Assembly: GCF_003006155.1 (NCBI RefSeq)
Contig: NZ_CP023559.1
Location: 62,001 to 126,000 of the forward strand
Length of the DNA stretch: 64,000 nucleotides
Direction of reading: 5' to 3'
Source of the DNA: Salinicola tamaricis
Lineage (GTDB): Bacteria; Pseudomonadota; Gammaproteobacteria; Pseudomonadales; Halomonadaceae
Shown: piece after piece, positions 1-13,382 of the stretch
Layout: each line of letters starts with the position of its first letter
Position numbering within the stretch: the first letter of the stretch is position 1
Made by a program: the position numbers and the translations under genes
The notes under the pieces: model-generated
Database searches by the model: none
What the model was told of the DNA's origin: nothing
What the model saw: the letters and a program-made list of their open reading frames with translations, nothing else

Positions 1-61
1 GCCACGCGATGAACGCACTCAGCGCTTCCTGAAAAAGATTCTCGCCGCCAATCCGGCCTGA
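1..61 (+). CDS. C-terminal end of an unidentified protein
   Basis: Only the last 19 codons are in the window. They read in frame from base 2 and end with ILAANPA and a TGA stop at 59-61. The ending (TQRFLKKIL followed by a short tail) resembles the C-terminus of amino-acid ABC transporter ATPases, but too little is present to assign a family. The gene converges on the sodium:solute symporter gene that follows. Confidence 0.4.
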   Translation, partial: PRDERTQRFLKKILAANPA

Positions 62-76
62 ACCCATCCGCGCCAG

Positions 77-1564
77 TCAGGCGCGGGAGCGACCCGGGGC
101 GCTGATGGCGAAGAAGCGCTCGACCACGTCATCGCGCACCGGCCGGGTGAGCAGCGACACGCCCACGAACAGCGGCAGATTGACCAGCAGTCCCCAGAAG
201 CCGGCATGCACGCCGAGCGGATTGCGCCAGATCAGGGTGAAGGCGAGAGTCACGCAGAAACCGGCGATGATGCCGGCAATCACCCCGGCGGTGGAGGCGC
301 GGGTCCACACGAACATGCCGATGAAGGCCGGCAGCACCTGGGTGGCGAAGCCGAGCCCCACCAGCAGGATCATCACCAGGTTGCTCGGCTCGCTGATCGC
401 CACCGGGGCGACGATCAGCGCCATGATCGGGACCAGCAGCCGCCGTGCCAGTCGCGCCGTGGCGCTGTCGCTGAGCCGCCACAGCGGCTGGGCGATGTCG
501 CGCGCATAGGCCATGGCCACCGAGTGTAGAAACGGCTCGCACGAGGACATCGCCGCGGCCAGGGTGCCCGCCCCCAGCAGCCCCACCAGCCAGACCGGCA
601 GATGGCCGAGGGCGTAGCTCAAGGCCACGGTATCGGCACGTTCGAGCTGCGGCAGTGCGAGAATGCCGATGAAGCCTACCACCACCATCGGCAGCACCAC
701 GATGTAGTAGGTCGGCAGCCAGGTCGCGCTGCGCCGGATGGTGTCGGCCGAGCGGGCGCTCATCCACTGACTCCATACCGGCGGCATGAACGACAGCATC
801 GAGACGATGATCGAGGTGGTCCAGAAGGCGAAGCTCATGTCACCGCCCGCCCCCGGCAAGGTCAGGAAGTCGGGACGCTCCGCCTGTAGACGCGCGAAGA
901 TGGCGCCGAAGCCCAGCTCGCCGCTGGCGGTATGGGCCGACCACAGCCCCACGCTCCACGCCACCACCAGCATCAGCACACCCTGGAAGGCGTTGGTCAG
1001 GCCGATGGCGTGCTGTCCACTGACGTAGAGATAGAGCGCCATCGCCGCCAGGATCAGAATCACCCCTGCCCAGACCGGGATACGCCCGCCGCTCATCACC
1101 GCCAGGATGTAGGCCGAGCCCATGGTCTGCAGCACCGCATAGGCCAGCGAGCCGATCGACATCACCAGCGCCGCCAGGCCACCCAGCAGCGGACTCTGGT
1201 AACGGTCGGCGATGGCCGCGCCCTGGGTGACGTGGCCGAAGCGCCGGCCGAACTCCCACACCCGCGGACCGCAGTACCAGGCCACCAGCGCCAGATAGGA
1301 GAGATAGATCACCACGTAGAAGACCGCGACGCCCTTGCTGTAGGCCCAACCGGGGGCGCCCATGAAGGTGTAGGCGCTGATGCTGCCGGCGGCGATCAGC
1401 AGATAAAGGGTCACGCCGCCCATGCTGCGTCCGGCGACGCCCCACTCCTCCAGGCTGTCCATGACGCGACCGCGGCGCGCGCCCAGGCCGATCACCAGGG
1501 CCACCGCGACATAGCTCAGGGTGATCCACAGCGGGGCCAGGCTGCTGGTCGACAGGCTAGTCAT
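77..1564 (-). CDS. Sodium:solute symporter (SSS) family permease
   Basis: A 495-residue polytopic membrane protein with about 13 hydrophobic segments, the usual size for the SSS family. The N-terminal half has the typical motif region with AGRSMGG followed by GSISAYTFMGAPGWAY, and a later segment has the AAAMSSCEPFLHS signature. Members take up small organic solutes with sodium. The substrate cannot be read from sequence. The ATG at 1562-1564 overlaps the end of the small gene upstream, so the two are probably translationally coupled. Its position beside the urease region is suggestive only. A longer in-frame extension upstream would lie inside the preceding gene and is not likely to be used. 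Confidence 0.85.
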   Translation of the reverse strand: MTSLSTSSLAPLWITLSYVAVALVIGLGARRGRVMDSLEEWGVAGRSMGGVTLYLLIAAGSISAYTFMGAPGWAYSKGVAVFYVVIYLSYLALVAWYCGPRVWEFGRRFGHVTQGAAIADRYQSPLLGGLAALVMSIGSLAYAVLQTMGSAYILAVMSGGRIPVWAGVILILAAMALYLYVSGQHAIGLTNAFQGVLMLVVAWSVGLWSAHTASGELGFGAIFARLQAERPDFLTLPGAGGDMSFAFWTTSIIVSMLSFMPPVWSQWMSARSADTIRRSATWLPTYYIVVLPMVVVGFIGILALPQLERADTVALSYALGHLPVWLVGLLGAGTLAAAMSSCEPFLHSVAMAYARDIAQPLWRLSDSATARLARRLLVPIMALIVAPVAISEPSNLVMILLVGLGFATQVLPAFIGMFVWTRASTAGVIAGIIAGFCVTLAFTLIWRNPLGVHAGFWGLLVNLPLFVGVSLLTRPVRDDVVERFFAISAPGRSRA

Positions 1565-1790
1565 CCCCGCGCGCCCTCCGCGCCAGCCAGCGGTTGCCCA
1601 GCAGCATAGCGAGCCAGCAGCCGGCCACGATCGCATAGGCCCATAGCGCCAGCCACGGCAGACCGAACGCCAGCCGCGCCCGATTGACCCCGGCCACCAC
1701 TGGCCACAGTCCCATCATGATCAGGCCCAGGAACAGCAGCAACAGCCCCCAGCCCGCCACCGAGCGCGGGCGTACCACGAAATGCTTCAT
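1557..1790 (-). CDS. Small membrane partner of the SSS permease (DUF3311/DUF997-like)
   Basis: A 77-residue protein with two hydrophobic segments and a basic N-terminus (MKHFVVRPRS). Small two-helix proteins of the DUF997/DUF3311 type often precede SSS permease genes and are thought to form part of the transporter. The ATG at 1788-1790 is chosen because AGGAAGG lies 3 bases upstream. The stop codon overlaps the start of the permease gene. The family assignment rests on size, topology and context rather than a clear motif. Confidence 0.65.
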   Translation of the reverse strand: MKHFVVRPRSVAGWGLLLLFLGLIMMGLWPVVAGVNRARLAFGLPWLALWAYAIVAGCWLAMLLGNRWLARRARGDD

Positions 1791-1943
1791 CAACCTTCCT
1801 ACCGTTTTCGAACCTTCATAACGTGTCGACGAGATATTCGGCCCCACACGCGGCCAGCGACAGGATAGCGTACCGCATCGGGCATCGGCGCCGAACCCGG
1901 CGAGCTGCTAGGCTGCAGGGATCATTCGCGTTCAAGGATCTCC

Positions 1944-2759
1944 ATGCCGCAACGACGCTCTCGACTCCGTGACGGGCTGCGCTTCAGCGCGTCCGCCGGC
2001 TATACCGCCAAGGGCCTGATCTATATCGCGGTGGGCTGGCTCGCCCTGCTCACCACCATCGGCCTGGGCGGCAGCGAGAGCGGCACCAGCGAGGTGATCC
2101 GCAAGATCGCGCTGTGGCCCTTCGGCAGCGTGCTGCTGGTGCTGCTCGGCCTGGGCCTGGTCGCCTATGTGGCCTGGCGGCTGGGCCAGGCGATCTGGGA
2201 CACCGAGCACAAGGGCAACGATTGGAAAGGCTGGCTGCAGCGGCTGGGATTCGCCCTCAGCGCCGGGCTCTACGCCACCCTGGCGTGGCAGTGCGCGACC
2301 CTGCTGATGCACAGCGTGGCAAGCTCTTCGCAGGAGGATAACCGCCGCCGCACCGAGTGGCTGCTGGGTGTCCCCGGCGGGCGCTGGCTGCTGCTGGCGG
2401 TGGGATTGGGCTTCGTCGCGGTCGGCGTGCATCAGCTCGTGCGTGCCTGGCGCCGTGCCTACCGCAAGAACTGGCATCTCGACCAGCGCCCCAACCCGCC
2501 GCTGCCGCTGCTCGAGGGCATCGCCAGAGTCGGGCTGGCCGCCCGCGGGGTGACCTTCATCCTGATCGGCGGACTGCTCGGCCTGGCCGCCTGGCAGCTC
2601 TCGCCCAGCCAGACCCAGGGCCTGGGTGGCGCCCTCGATCTGCTGGCCCACCAGCCCTACGGCGACTTCCTGCTGGGCGGCGTCGCCTGCGGCCTGATCG
2701 CCTACGGCGGCTACTGCTTCATCAATGCGGGCTATCGCCGTGTGCGTCACCCCCGCTGA
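1944..2759 (+). CDS. DUF1206 domain-containing membrane protein
   Basis: A 271-residue integral membrane protein built of three similar two-helix repeats, each with an ARxGYxAKGxIY-like opening: SAGYTAKGLIYIAVG near residue 16, a degenerate copy near residue 110, and ARVGLAARGVTFILIG near residue 195. This is the DUF1206 pattern. No biochemical role is established for the family. The gene is divergent from the symporter pair and appears monocistronic, with a hairpin just downstream. Confidence 0.85.
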   Translation: MPQRRSRLRDGLRFSASAGYTAKGLIYIAVGWLALLTTIGLGGSESGTSEVIRKIALWPFGSVLLVLLGLGLVAYVAWRLGQAIWDTEHKGNDWKGWLQRLGFALSAGLYATLAWQCATLLMHSVASSSQEDNRRRTEWLLGVPGGRWLLLAVGLGFVAVGVHQLVRAWRRAYRKNWHLDQRPNPPLPLLEGIARVGLAARGVTFILIGGLLGLAAWQLSPSQTQGLGGALDLLAHQPYGDFLLGGVACGLIAYGGYCFINAGYRRVRHPR

Positions 2760-2778
2760 CCGGTACACGCCGACATGA

Positions 2779-2803
2779 CAAAGGCCGCGGATGCGGCCTG
2801 TAA
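2779..2803. terminator. Hairpin between convergent genes
   Basis: AGGCCGC and GCGGCCT form a 7-bp stem with a 4-base loop (2782-2799) between the DUF1206 gene and the end of the hupE/ureJ gene. Neither side has a strong T run, so termination could be weak or factor-assisted. Confidence 0.4.
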
Positions 2804-2937
2804 GGATCGGCACAGCGCGCCAGCGCCGCGACCACCGTCACGGCACCGAACCACCTGCTGGGCGATGCAGCCCAGCAGGGAGCCGAGAGACGCAGCCGAT
2901 GCCGAATGGATGCCGAGAGAGATACCGCGCAGGCCCC

Positions 2938-3549
2938 TCAGCTCAGCATCAGCGCCCCGCCGGCCGCAGCGATGGCGGCACCGATACCGCGCAGCCAGCG
3001 GCTGTCACGCTGGGCCAGCCAGGCACCGGCATGGCGCCCGGCCAGAGTGATCGCCACGCTGGTGACCACGAAGCCCAGCGCATAGAGCAGCGCCGAGGCA
3101 CCGGGCGCCAGCTCGCTGCCGTGGGCATGGCCGTGCAGCAGGATGAACGCGAACACCAGCGTGCCGCCCACCGCGCTGGGCAGCTTGACCAGCGTCGCCA
3201 GCAGCACGCCCGCCAGCAGCACGCTGGAGGCGATACCGAACTCCACCCCCAGCAGCGGTACTCCGGCCCAGGCCAGACCGGCACCACACACCATGCCCAG
3301 GGCGATCAGCGCAGGCATCGCCCGGCGCAGCGTGGGCGCCTGGCGGCAGCTCCACAGCCCGATCGCCAGCATCGCCAGCAGATGATCGAGACCGGTCAGC
3401 GGGTGCATCAGCCCGGCCAGGAAGCTGCCGCCGTGGGTATGCGGCAGATGCCCCGGATGGGCGTAGGCCACCGAGGCCAACAGCAGTGCCAACGGGGCAC
3501 CGAGCCAGGCCAGATAGCGCGCCGCGCGACGAGAGGGTTGAGCTTGCAT
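2938..3549 (-). CDS. ureJ: HupE/UreJ family nickel permease-like protein
   Basis: A 203-residue membrane protein with an N-terminal signal-like segment ending VAYAHPGH and the family hallmark HPLTGLDHLLAM near residue 50. About six further hydrophobic segments follow, one containing the histidine-bearing LLHGHAHG. HupE/UreJ proteins import nickel. The gene is the last of the urease cluster, about 80 bases after ureG, which fits delivery of nickel to urease. The start is preceded by AAGGAG on the coding strand. Confidence 0.88.
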   Translation of the reverse strand: MQAQPSRRAARYLAWLGAPLALLLASVAYAHPGHLPHTHGGSFLAGLMHPLTGLDHLLAMLAIGLWSCRQAPTLRRAMPALIALGMVCGAGLAWAGVPLLGVEFGIASSVLLAGVLLATLVKLPSAVGGTLVFAFILLHGHAHGSELAPGASALLYALGFVVTSVAITLAGRHAGAWLAQRDSRWLRGIGAAIAAAGGALMLS

Positions 3550-3628
3550 GGGTCACTCCTTGTGGATGGTGGGTGATGGGTAGTGGCTTGGGTGTGAAGA
3601 CGTCGACATCAGCGTGAACAGGGCCGAT

Positions 3629-4291
<663 letters not shown>

Positions 4292-4429
4292 ATCCCTCTC
4301 TCCTTTCATCTCCGCGCCGCCCTATCCCGCAACGGCGCGGCGTATCTATTCCAGGTGAAACCGCAAATTCAGGATGAAACCTCGGCATGACAACGGGTAA
4401 GCCCCGGAAGGCACATCCCGATGCCGACA

Positions 4430-5116
4430 TCAGCTGCGAAACAGTCGCGAGTACTGTGTCTCGTGCAGCGCACTGGCCAGAGCCAACCCCGGCAGCGCCG
4501 GGCCCAGGGCATCGTCATCGAGCTCGGCGGCCCGCGTCACCGCTGCCGCCAGTGCCGGGCGCAGCCGCTCCACCAGCCGCTGGGCCGCGGTCTGCCCCAG
4601 CGGCAACGCCTTGCATGCCGCTGCCAGCTGGTTCTCGAGCCAGGCCCAGACGAATCCCAACTGGGCATCCGCCAGCGCGATGCCGCGCCGCTGCGCCGCC
4701 CAGGCGAACAGCGTGACGTAGGTGGGCGTCGGCGGCAGCCAGCCATCTTCCGGCAGCAGCCCCAGATCGCCGAGCAGGCGCGCCAGCGACTGCCCCAGGC
4801 GCAGATCCTCCTCGGCCAGCTCGTGGGTCTCGCGATTGGCCAGCAGCCAGTCGTTCCAGGCCGCCAGCGCCTCGCGATCCGCGCTCTCCCAGGCCTGCCA
4901 CAGGCGTTCGAGCAACGGCAGTTCGCAGCGGGTCAGGCCATCCTCGAGCACTCCGTCGAGCCAGGCACCGAGACTCGCTTCGTCCCTCACCCAGCCGAGT
5001 TCGAAGGCGCTTTCCAGCCCCTGCGACCAGGCAAAGGCGCCGATCGGCAGCGCCTGGCTCACCAGTTGCATCAGCCCCAGCAGCGCCAGGGGCGAGCGTG
5101 TCGACTCTTCTGCCAC
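4430..5116 (-). CDS. ureF: Urease accessory protein UreF
   Basis: A 228-residue, mostly helical protein with the UreF signature near the N-terminus (LMQLVSQALPIGAFAWSQGL) and the usual GY-poor C-terminus rich in alanine and leucine. UreF forms the scaffold with UreD and UreG that delivers nickel to the UreABC apoenzyme and acts as a fidelity check on the UreG GTPase. It follows ureE with a 2-base gap and precedes ureG by about 140 bases. Confidence 0.93.
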   Translation of the reverse strand: MAEESTRSPLALLGLMQLVSQALPIGAFAWSQGLESAFELGWVRDEASLGAWLDGVLEDGLTRCELPLLERLWQAWESADREALAAWNDWLLANRETHELAEEDLRLGQSLARLLGDLGLLPEDGWLPPTPTYVTLFAWAAQRRGIALADAQLGFVWAWLENQLAAACKALPLGQTAAQRLVERLRPALAAAVTRAAELDDDALGPALPGLALASALHETQYSRLFRS

Positions 5117-5118
5117 GC

Positions 5119-5703
5119 TCAGTGCTCGCGGCCGCGCGGCACGAAGTCGTAGACCAGAGCACCCCCGGTAGCGCCACGCTCAGACTCGTGCTCGTGCTCG
5201 TGCTCGTGCGTGTGGCCGTGACCGTGATCATGTCCATGTCCATGACTGTGGCCATGGGCGTGCCCCTCGGCATAGGCGCCGGACTCGGGATCGAAGGGCG
5301 CGCGGTGGCGCTCCAGGGTCGCCCCCAGGCGGGTCGCCAGCGCCTCCAGCACATGGTCGGGCGGAAAACGCACCCAGCCGCACTCGCCCTCGGCACCCAG
5401 TGCCAGCTGCACATGGCGGTTGCCCAGGTGGTAGCAGAGCCTGGCCAGCGCCAGCGTGCCCTCGACCCGGGCCGTGACCACCGGTTCGTCGGCGGCGCGC
5501 ACCGCGATCACCTCACCGCTCTCGGCACGCAGCAGCGCACCGTGGCGCAGCACCGGGCCACGGTCGAGAAACAGCCCCAGCTCGCGTCCGCCATCGCTGG
5601 TGGCCTTGAGGCGCCCACGACAGCGCAGCTCGAAGGGAAGCGTGACGCTATCGTCGGCGACGATGTCGCAGGCAGCGTCCAGGCGCTCGATCAACTTCAA
5701 CAT
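5119..5703 (-). CDS. ureE: Urease nickel metallochaperone UreE with His-rich tail
   Basis: A 194-residue protein. The N-terminal UreE domain (about residues 1-75) contains LELRCRGRLKAT-like and DRGPVLRHG segments. The C-terminal domain has the conserved GNRHVQLAL motif near residue 98, whose histidine binds nickel at the dimer interface. The tail from about residue 150 alternates His with Gly, Asp and Glu (GHAHGHSHGHGHDHGHGH and following EHEHEH), an extended nickel store. UreE hands nickel to UreG. It lies between ureC and ureF in one transcription unit. Confidence 0.95.
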   Translation of the reverse strand: MLKLIERLDAACDIVADDSVTLPFELRCRGRLKATSDGGRELGLFLDRGPVLRHGALLRAESGEVIAVRAADEPVVTARVEGTLALARLCYHLGNRHVQLALGAEGECGWVRFPPDHVLEALATRLGATLERHRAPFDPESGAYAEGHAHGHSHGHGHDHGHGHTHEHEHEHESERGATGGALVYDFVPRGREH

Positions 5704-5742
5704 CGTGTCGTCCTTTTCATTCTCATCAGAACAAACCGCCTG

Positions 5743-7442
<1,700 letters not shown>

Positions 7443-7446
<4 letters not shown>

Positions 7447-7772
7447 GCTTCATCCTCCACGGCATCATCCAACCCACCCATGACCTCGCCGCGGAAGCCG
7501 TAGACATGCCGTCGGCCGGCGAACGGCACCAGCGTCACCGCCCGGCGCTGCCCAGGCTCGAAGCGGATCGCCGAGCCCGCCGGCACGTCGAGCCGATAGC
7601 CCCGCGCGGCGCCACGATCGAACTCGAGCGCCGGATTGGTCTCGGCGAAGTGGTAGTGCGAACCGACCTGGATCGGACGGTCGCCGGTGTTGCCCACTGT
7701 CAGGGTGATCGACTCCAGCCCCGCGTTGAGCTCGATCTCGCCGTCCTGCAATTGGTATTCACCGGGAATCAT
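7443..7772 (-). CDS. ureB: Urease beta subunit
   Basis: A 109-residue structural subunit beginning MIPGEYQL and containing the conserved [17 protein letters not shown] segment and the SAIRFEPGQ motif typical of UreB. It assembles with UreA and UreC as (UreABC)3. It sits between ureA (9-base gap) and ureC (4-base overlap), the usual bacterial arrangement. Confidence 0.97.
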
Positions 7773-7781
7773 GGCCGCCCC

Positions 7782-8084
7782 TCATACGATGGGTGAATGC
7801 ACGGTCACCAGCTTGGTGCCGTCGGGAAAGGTCGCCTCGACCTGCACCTCGGGGATCATCTCGGCGACCCCCTCCATCACGTCGTCGCGGGTCAGGATCT
7901 CGCGACCGTAGCCCATCAGTTCGGCCACGCTACGCCCGTCGCGGGCGCCTTCGAGAATCTCGAAGCTGATCAGCGCCACCGCTTCCGGGTAGTTGAGCTT
8001 GAGCCCGCGCGCACGGCGGCGCTCGGCCAGCTGTGCGGCGGAGAACAGCAGCAGCTTGTCCTTGTCTCGGGGTGTCAGTTCCAT
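7782..8084 (-). CDS. ureA: Urease gamma subunit
   Basis: A 100-residue subunit beginning [20 protein letters not shown], with [10 protein letters not shown], the GRSVAELM motif and a C-terminus ending VTVHSPIV, all typical of UreA. Its length matches the family exactly. It is the first structural urease gene, about 50 bases after ureD. Confidence 0.97.
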   Translation of the reverse strand: MELTPRDKDKLLLFSAAQLAERRRARGLKLNYPEAVALISFEILEGARDGRSVAELMGYGREILTRDDVMEGVAEMIPEVQVEATFPDGTKLVTVHSPIV

Positions 8085-8132
8085 CGCCTCGTCTCCAGGG
8101 CTTGCGGGCGCCGGGCGCCCTTGGTCGTTGTC

Positions 8133-9033
8133 TCAGGTGCGCCAGATGCGCGGCTCGCCCCCGCGCTCGGCCAGCAGCGGTCGCAGCGTCTGCCAGGCAG
8201 CCTGGCAGTAGTCCCAGGCCTGATTGCGCGAGTCGCCCAGATAGCGCAGCAGCAGTACGCCGAGACGCTGGGTGACGGCCCACTGCGGAGCCGCCGGCAG
8301 CGCCTCGCGCAGCGCCGCCACCGTGCCTCGGGGGCTGCCAGGCCGGCCGCCCACAGGGTCGCCTGGACGCTCGCCCCGCCCTGCCCCAGCGTCCCTGGAA
8401 GCGCGCGTGATGTGGATCGAGCGGCTGGCGCTCCAGCCACAGCGGGCGGCCGTCGCGGGTCAGGCGGAAGCGCTGTTCGATGGCGCCGCTGACGAACGGC
8501 AGCGCGCCCACCGGACGCCCCAGCGCCATCACCTCCCAGCCCAGGCAGCGGGCATCGCCGCCGAGCTCGACCGTGGTGCTCTGCACCCCGCGCGAGCCGT
8601 CGAAGGCGATGGTCTCCTGGGGCAGCCACTCGAGCAGCCCGCCGGCGGCGACCTGCAAGTGATTGCTCTGCTGCCAGGTTACGCCCTGGCTGTCCGCGCG
8701 GTAGAGCTTGGTCGCCGCCGGCGTGGTCAACAGCGCATGGGCGTCGGCCTCGACCGCGATCTCCAGCGCCAGCGCATCACCGCTGACCAGCCCACCCGGC
8801 GGGTGCAGCAGATAGACATGGCAGGGCTCGACCAGCGCCGGGTGCAGCGGCTCGGGATAGAACGGCCGCTGTACCCGCAATGGCCCGCGATGGTGCGCCC
8901 GGGTCAAGCGGGTACGGCCTTCGCGACGGTCGAAGGCGAGCGCCAGCCGCGCCTCCCAGCGGCGCCCGGCGTCGAAGCGGTGGCCGGAGTCCGGGGGGCT
9001 CGGATGGCGGTGCGGTGCGGGGTCTGCGCTCAT
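8133..9033 (-). CDS. ureD: Urease accessory protein UreD, two frameshifts
   Basis: The reading frame starts at 9033 (MSADPAPHRH) and gives a clear UreD N-terminal part (GPLRVQRPFYPE, HPPGGLVSGDAL, LTTPAATKLYR). Near 8390 it must shift to read GGASVQATLWAAGLAAPE, and near 8333 shift again to read GTVAALREALPAAPQW and the end at 8133. Both shifts are explained by one G missing from a G run. The repaired protein is about 299 residues, normal for UreD, which binds apo-urease and recruits UreF and UreG. It overlaps urtE by 4 bases, linking the importer and enzyme genes. A sequencing artefact is more likely than a true pseudogene. Confidence 0.88.
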
Positions 9034-9718
9034 ACCGTGAGATGTCGCCGAATCAGGTCGTCGTCGAGATCGGAGATGTCACCGCTGGCCACGGCCTGGC
9101 CCCGATCCATGATCATGAAGCCGTCGGCGTAGCGGCGCGCGAACGGCAGTTTCTGCTCGACCAGCAGCACGGTCAGCCCCGCCTCGCGATTGAGCCGCCG
9201 GATCACCTCGCCGATCTGGGCCACGATATTGGGCTGGATGCCCTCCCCCGGCTCGTCGAGGATCAGCAGGCGCGGGTCGAGCACCAGCGCGCGCCCGATC
9301 GCCAGCTGCTGCTGCTGGCCGCCAGAGAGGTCGCCTCCGCGACGATAACGCATCTCACGCAGCACCGGGAACAGCTCAAAGATGCGCTCGGGAATGCGCC
9401 GCTGGCGGTCACGCCGCGCCGGCAGGCCGATGCGCAGATTCTCCTCCACCGTGAGCGTGGCGAAGATCTGCCGCCCCTGGGGCACATAGCCGATCCCCAG
9501 ACCGGCACGCGCCTCGGCGCGCCGGGGCAGCAGCGGCTCGCCGTCGAAGTGGATGGCGCCAGCGCGGGCGCTCACCTCGCCCATGATGGTCTTCAACAGC
9601 GTGGTCTTGCCGACCCCGTTGCGCCCCATCACACAGGTGCAGCGCCCGGCCGGCACCGTCAGCGAGAGGCCGCGCAGGATATGGCTCTCGCCGTAGTACT
9701 GATCGAGGTTGTCCACAC

Positions 9719-9725
<7 letters not shown>
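9030..9725 (-). CDS. urtE: Urea ABC transporter ATPase UrtE
   Basis: A 231-residue ABC ATPase of the branched-chain/urea (LivF-like) type: Walker A GRNGVGKTT near residue 34, Q-loop GYVPQGRQIF, signature LSGGQQQQLAIGRAL, Walker B LLILDEPGEGIQP, and an H-loop region where the usual His is replaced within LLVEQKL as is normal for UrtE. It energises urea uptake with UrtD. It is the last urt gene and overlaps both urtD and ureD. Confidence 0.95.
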
Positions 9726-10577
<852 letters not shown>

Positions 10578-10581
<4 letters not shown>

Positions 10582-11639
10582 GTCGCGCCCTCCTGCCGAC
10601 GCCGCCATGCCAGCACCCCGGCGATCCCCCGGGGCAGCGCCATGGTCACCACCACGAACAGCCCGCCGAGCAGGAACAGCCAGGCATCCGGCATCGCACC
10701 GGTCAGCACGGTCTTGAGATAGTTGACCACCAGCGCACCGAGCAGCGCACCGAACAGCGTGGCCCGCCCGCCCAGCGCCACCCACACCACCACCTCGATC
10801 GAGAACAGCGGGGCGAAGGTGCTGGGATTGATGATGCCCACCTGCGGCACGTAGAGCGCACCGGCGATCCCCGCGAGCATCGCCGAGACCACGAACAGCG
10901 AAAGCTTGACGTGCTCGACCCGATAGCCAAGAAAGCGCACCCGCGCCTCGGCGTCACGGGTCGCCACGGCGACCCGCCCCAGCCGCGAGACCACGATTGC
11001 CCGACACAGCCAGAACGCCAGCAGTACGGCGATGCCGGAAGCCACGAACAGCGCCACAGTCATGCCGTCACTGGCCAGCCGAAAGCCGAGCAGCTCGCTG
11101 AAGCGCGTCAGCCCGGTGCTGCCGCCCATCCCCATCTCGTTGCGGTTGAACGCCAGCATCAGGGCAAAGGTCATCGCCTGGGTGATGATCGAGAAGTAGA
11201 CCCCAGTCACCCGCGAGCGGAAAGCCAGCCAGCCGAACGCCAGTGCCAGGATCCCCGGCGCCAGCACCACCGCCAGTGCCGCCAGCGGGAAGCTCGCCAT
11301 CAGTCCCTGCCAGCCGGGAAGCGATGTGCCCTGGGCATTGAGATAGAGCCCCATGGCGTAGCCGCCGAGGGCGAAGAAGGCGCCGTGGCCGAGGCTCAAG
11401 ATGCCCAGGTAGCCCCAGATCAGATCCACCGCCAGCGCCAGCAGCATGTAGGTGAAGTACTTGCCCAGCAGCGCCACCGTGGCACTGCTCACATGCAACG
11501 GGTTGCTCGCGGGCAGCGTGTGCAGGACCAGCACCAGCGCCATGCCGACGATCAGCAGCGCCGAGGTGATCAACGTGGCGCGGGAGAGAAACGCCTGGCG
11601 CGAGCGATCCCGCCTCGGCTCGAGGGATGCGTGGCTCAT
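10578..11639 (-). CDS. urtC: Urea ABC transporter permease UrtC
   Basis: A 353-residue LivM-like permease starting MSHASLEPRRDR at 11639, with about ten hydrophobic segments, the motif LGHGAFFALGGYAMGLY and a conserved EARVRFLGYRVEHVKL cytoplasmic loop. It forms the channel with UrtB. The start overlaps the urtB stop by 4 bases. Longer reading in the same frame runs across urtB in a non-coding register. Confidence 0.93.
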
Positions 11640-13269
11640 GACACCCTCCCCTTGGGCGCAAAGATGCCCTGCGGGCGTTTCTGGATGAACAGGATCACCC
11701 CGACCAGCACGATGATCTTGGCCAGTACCGCACCGACCCACGGCTGCAGCACCTGATTGATCAACCCCAGCGACATCCCGGCGACCAGGGTGCCCCACAG
11801 ATTGCCGACGCCGCCGAACACCACCACCAGGAAGGAGTCGACGATATAGCCCTGGCCCAGGTTCGGCCCCACGTTGGTGAGCTGCGACAGCGCCACACCG
11901 GCAAGCCCCGCGACCCCAGCCCCGAGCCCGAAGGTGAGCATGTCGACCCGCGCCGCACGCACGCCCATCGCCCGCGCCATGGCGCGGTTCTGGGTCACTG
12001 CGCGCACCTCCAGGCCGAGCCGGGTGTAGCGCATCAGCGCCCACAGCGCGGCAAACACCAGCAGGCAGAAGCCGAGCACGCCGAGGCGATTCAGGGTCAG
12101 CGACAGCGCATCGTTGATCTGCCAGGCGCCCTGCAGCCACTCCGGCGACGCCACCCGTCGGTTGAGCGGCGAGAACAGCGTGCGCACCAGCTGCTGCAGG
12201 ATCAGGCTCAGGCCGAAGGTCGCCAGCAGCGTTTCCAGTGGCCGGCCCTTGAGAAAGCGAATCACCGTCCGCTCGATCAGCATGCCGAACGCGCCGGCGA
12301 CCAGGAAGCCGCCGGGGATCGCCAGCAGCAGCGCCAGCCCCGGCTGCCCCGGCAGCGCCTGCTGGATCAGCCAGGTGGTGTAGGCGCCGATCATGATCAG
12401 CTCGCCGTGGGCCATGTTGATCACCCCCATGACGCCGAAGGTGATCGCCAGACCGATCGCCGCCAGCACCAGGATCGAACCGGCACTCAGACCGAAGAAC
12501 AGTGTCTGCGCGCGGTCGTACCACGCGCGCTTGCTTTCGATGCCGCCGAGCACCTGCTGCGCCTGGCTGGCAAGTTCACCGTCACCCGCAGCGACAGTGG
12601 TCAGCGTATTGCGCACACGCGTATCGAGATTGCCCTTCAGGGTCTCGAGTGCGGTAGCGTCACCCTGCTGTACGCGGTAGAGCGCCAACGCGATATCGAG
12701 CCGGTCGCGAACTGTCGCACTCTCTCCTGCTCGCGGCTCACGCGCACGCTCTCGACATTGTCGGCGTTCACCTCACCGATCAGGCGATCCGCTGCCGCCA
12801 GGCGTGCACTATCGTCGCCCTCGGCCAGCGAGAGCGAGGCGATCATGCCCTGGAGCTGAGTGCGCAGCGTGTTGTTGATCTTGAAGATATCCACCGTGCG
12901 CCGGGAGCCGCTGCCGGCCTCGGCGAAGGTGATAGCGTCGATCAGCGGCCACTCGCGGCCGCTGTCGTCGGTGACGATATAGAACTGCTCGCCGCGGCGC
13001 GCCTTGCCTAGGCGGCCATCGAGCAGCGCCTGCAGCCAGCGCGTCTTCTGACTCGCCTGGCTGTCGGCGATCGCCTGGGCGGCCTCGCCCTTGGCCTCGA
13101 AACTGCGGGTATCGAGCGCTTGCAACAGCGCTCTGGCCTGGCTCTCGTTGACCGCCGCCGCCGACGCCGTAGTAGCCAATGCCGCGCACAGCAGCAACAG
13201 GCCGAGCAGCAGCGAGTGGCAGATCCGGCGAGCGTACTGGCGCCCCCCGACATGGGAATTCATCATCAT
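11636..13269 (-). CDS. urtB: Urea ABC transporter permease UrtB, one frameshift
   Basis: An N-terminal signal-like segment (residues 14-38) and a periplasmic extension (to about residue 180) precede the LivH-like permease domain, as is normal for UrtB of roughly 540 residues. The frame changes near 12720, between SREQER and the continuation VRDRLDIALALYRVQQGD, at a GAGAGA tract. After it, the membrane part is intact: AITFGVMGVINMAHGELIMIG, then several hydrophobic segments and the end FIQKRPQGIFAPKGRVS. The start MMMNSH at 13269 has only a weak ribosome site, so a nearby start is possible. Confidence 0.88.
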
Positions 13270-13382
13270 GATGGAACGCTCATGCTGCGTTACCGTTGGC
13301 CCCGCGCCATACGAACAGCGGCGCGGGCACGTGCTCGGGCGGTGAGCGCCGCGGCATGGCCGCGGCCCAGCACCGCTTCCGA

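Noticed and set aside
11636..12524. Continuous 648-codon frame through urtC and urtB
   Set aside because: Only the part after MSHASLEPRR is coding (urtC). The rest is an off-frame reading of urtB.
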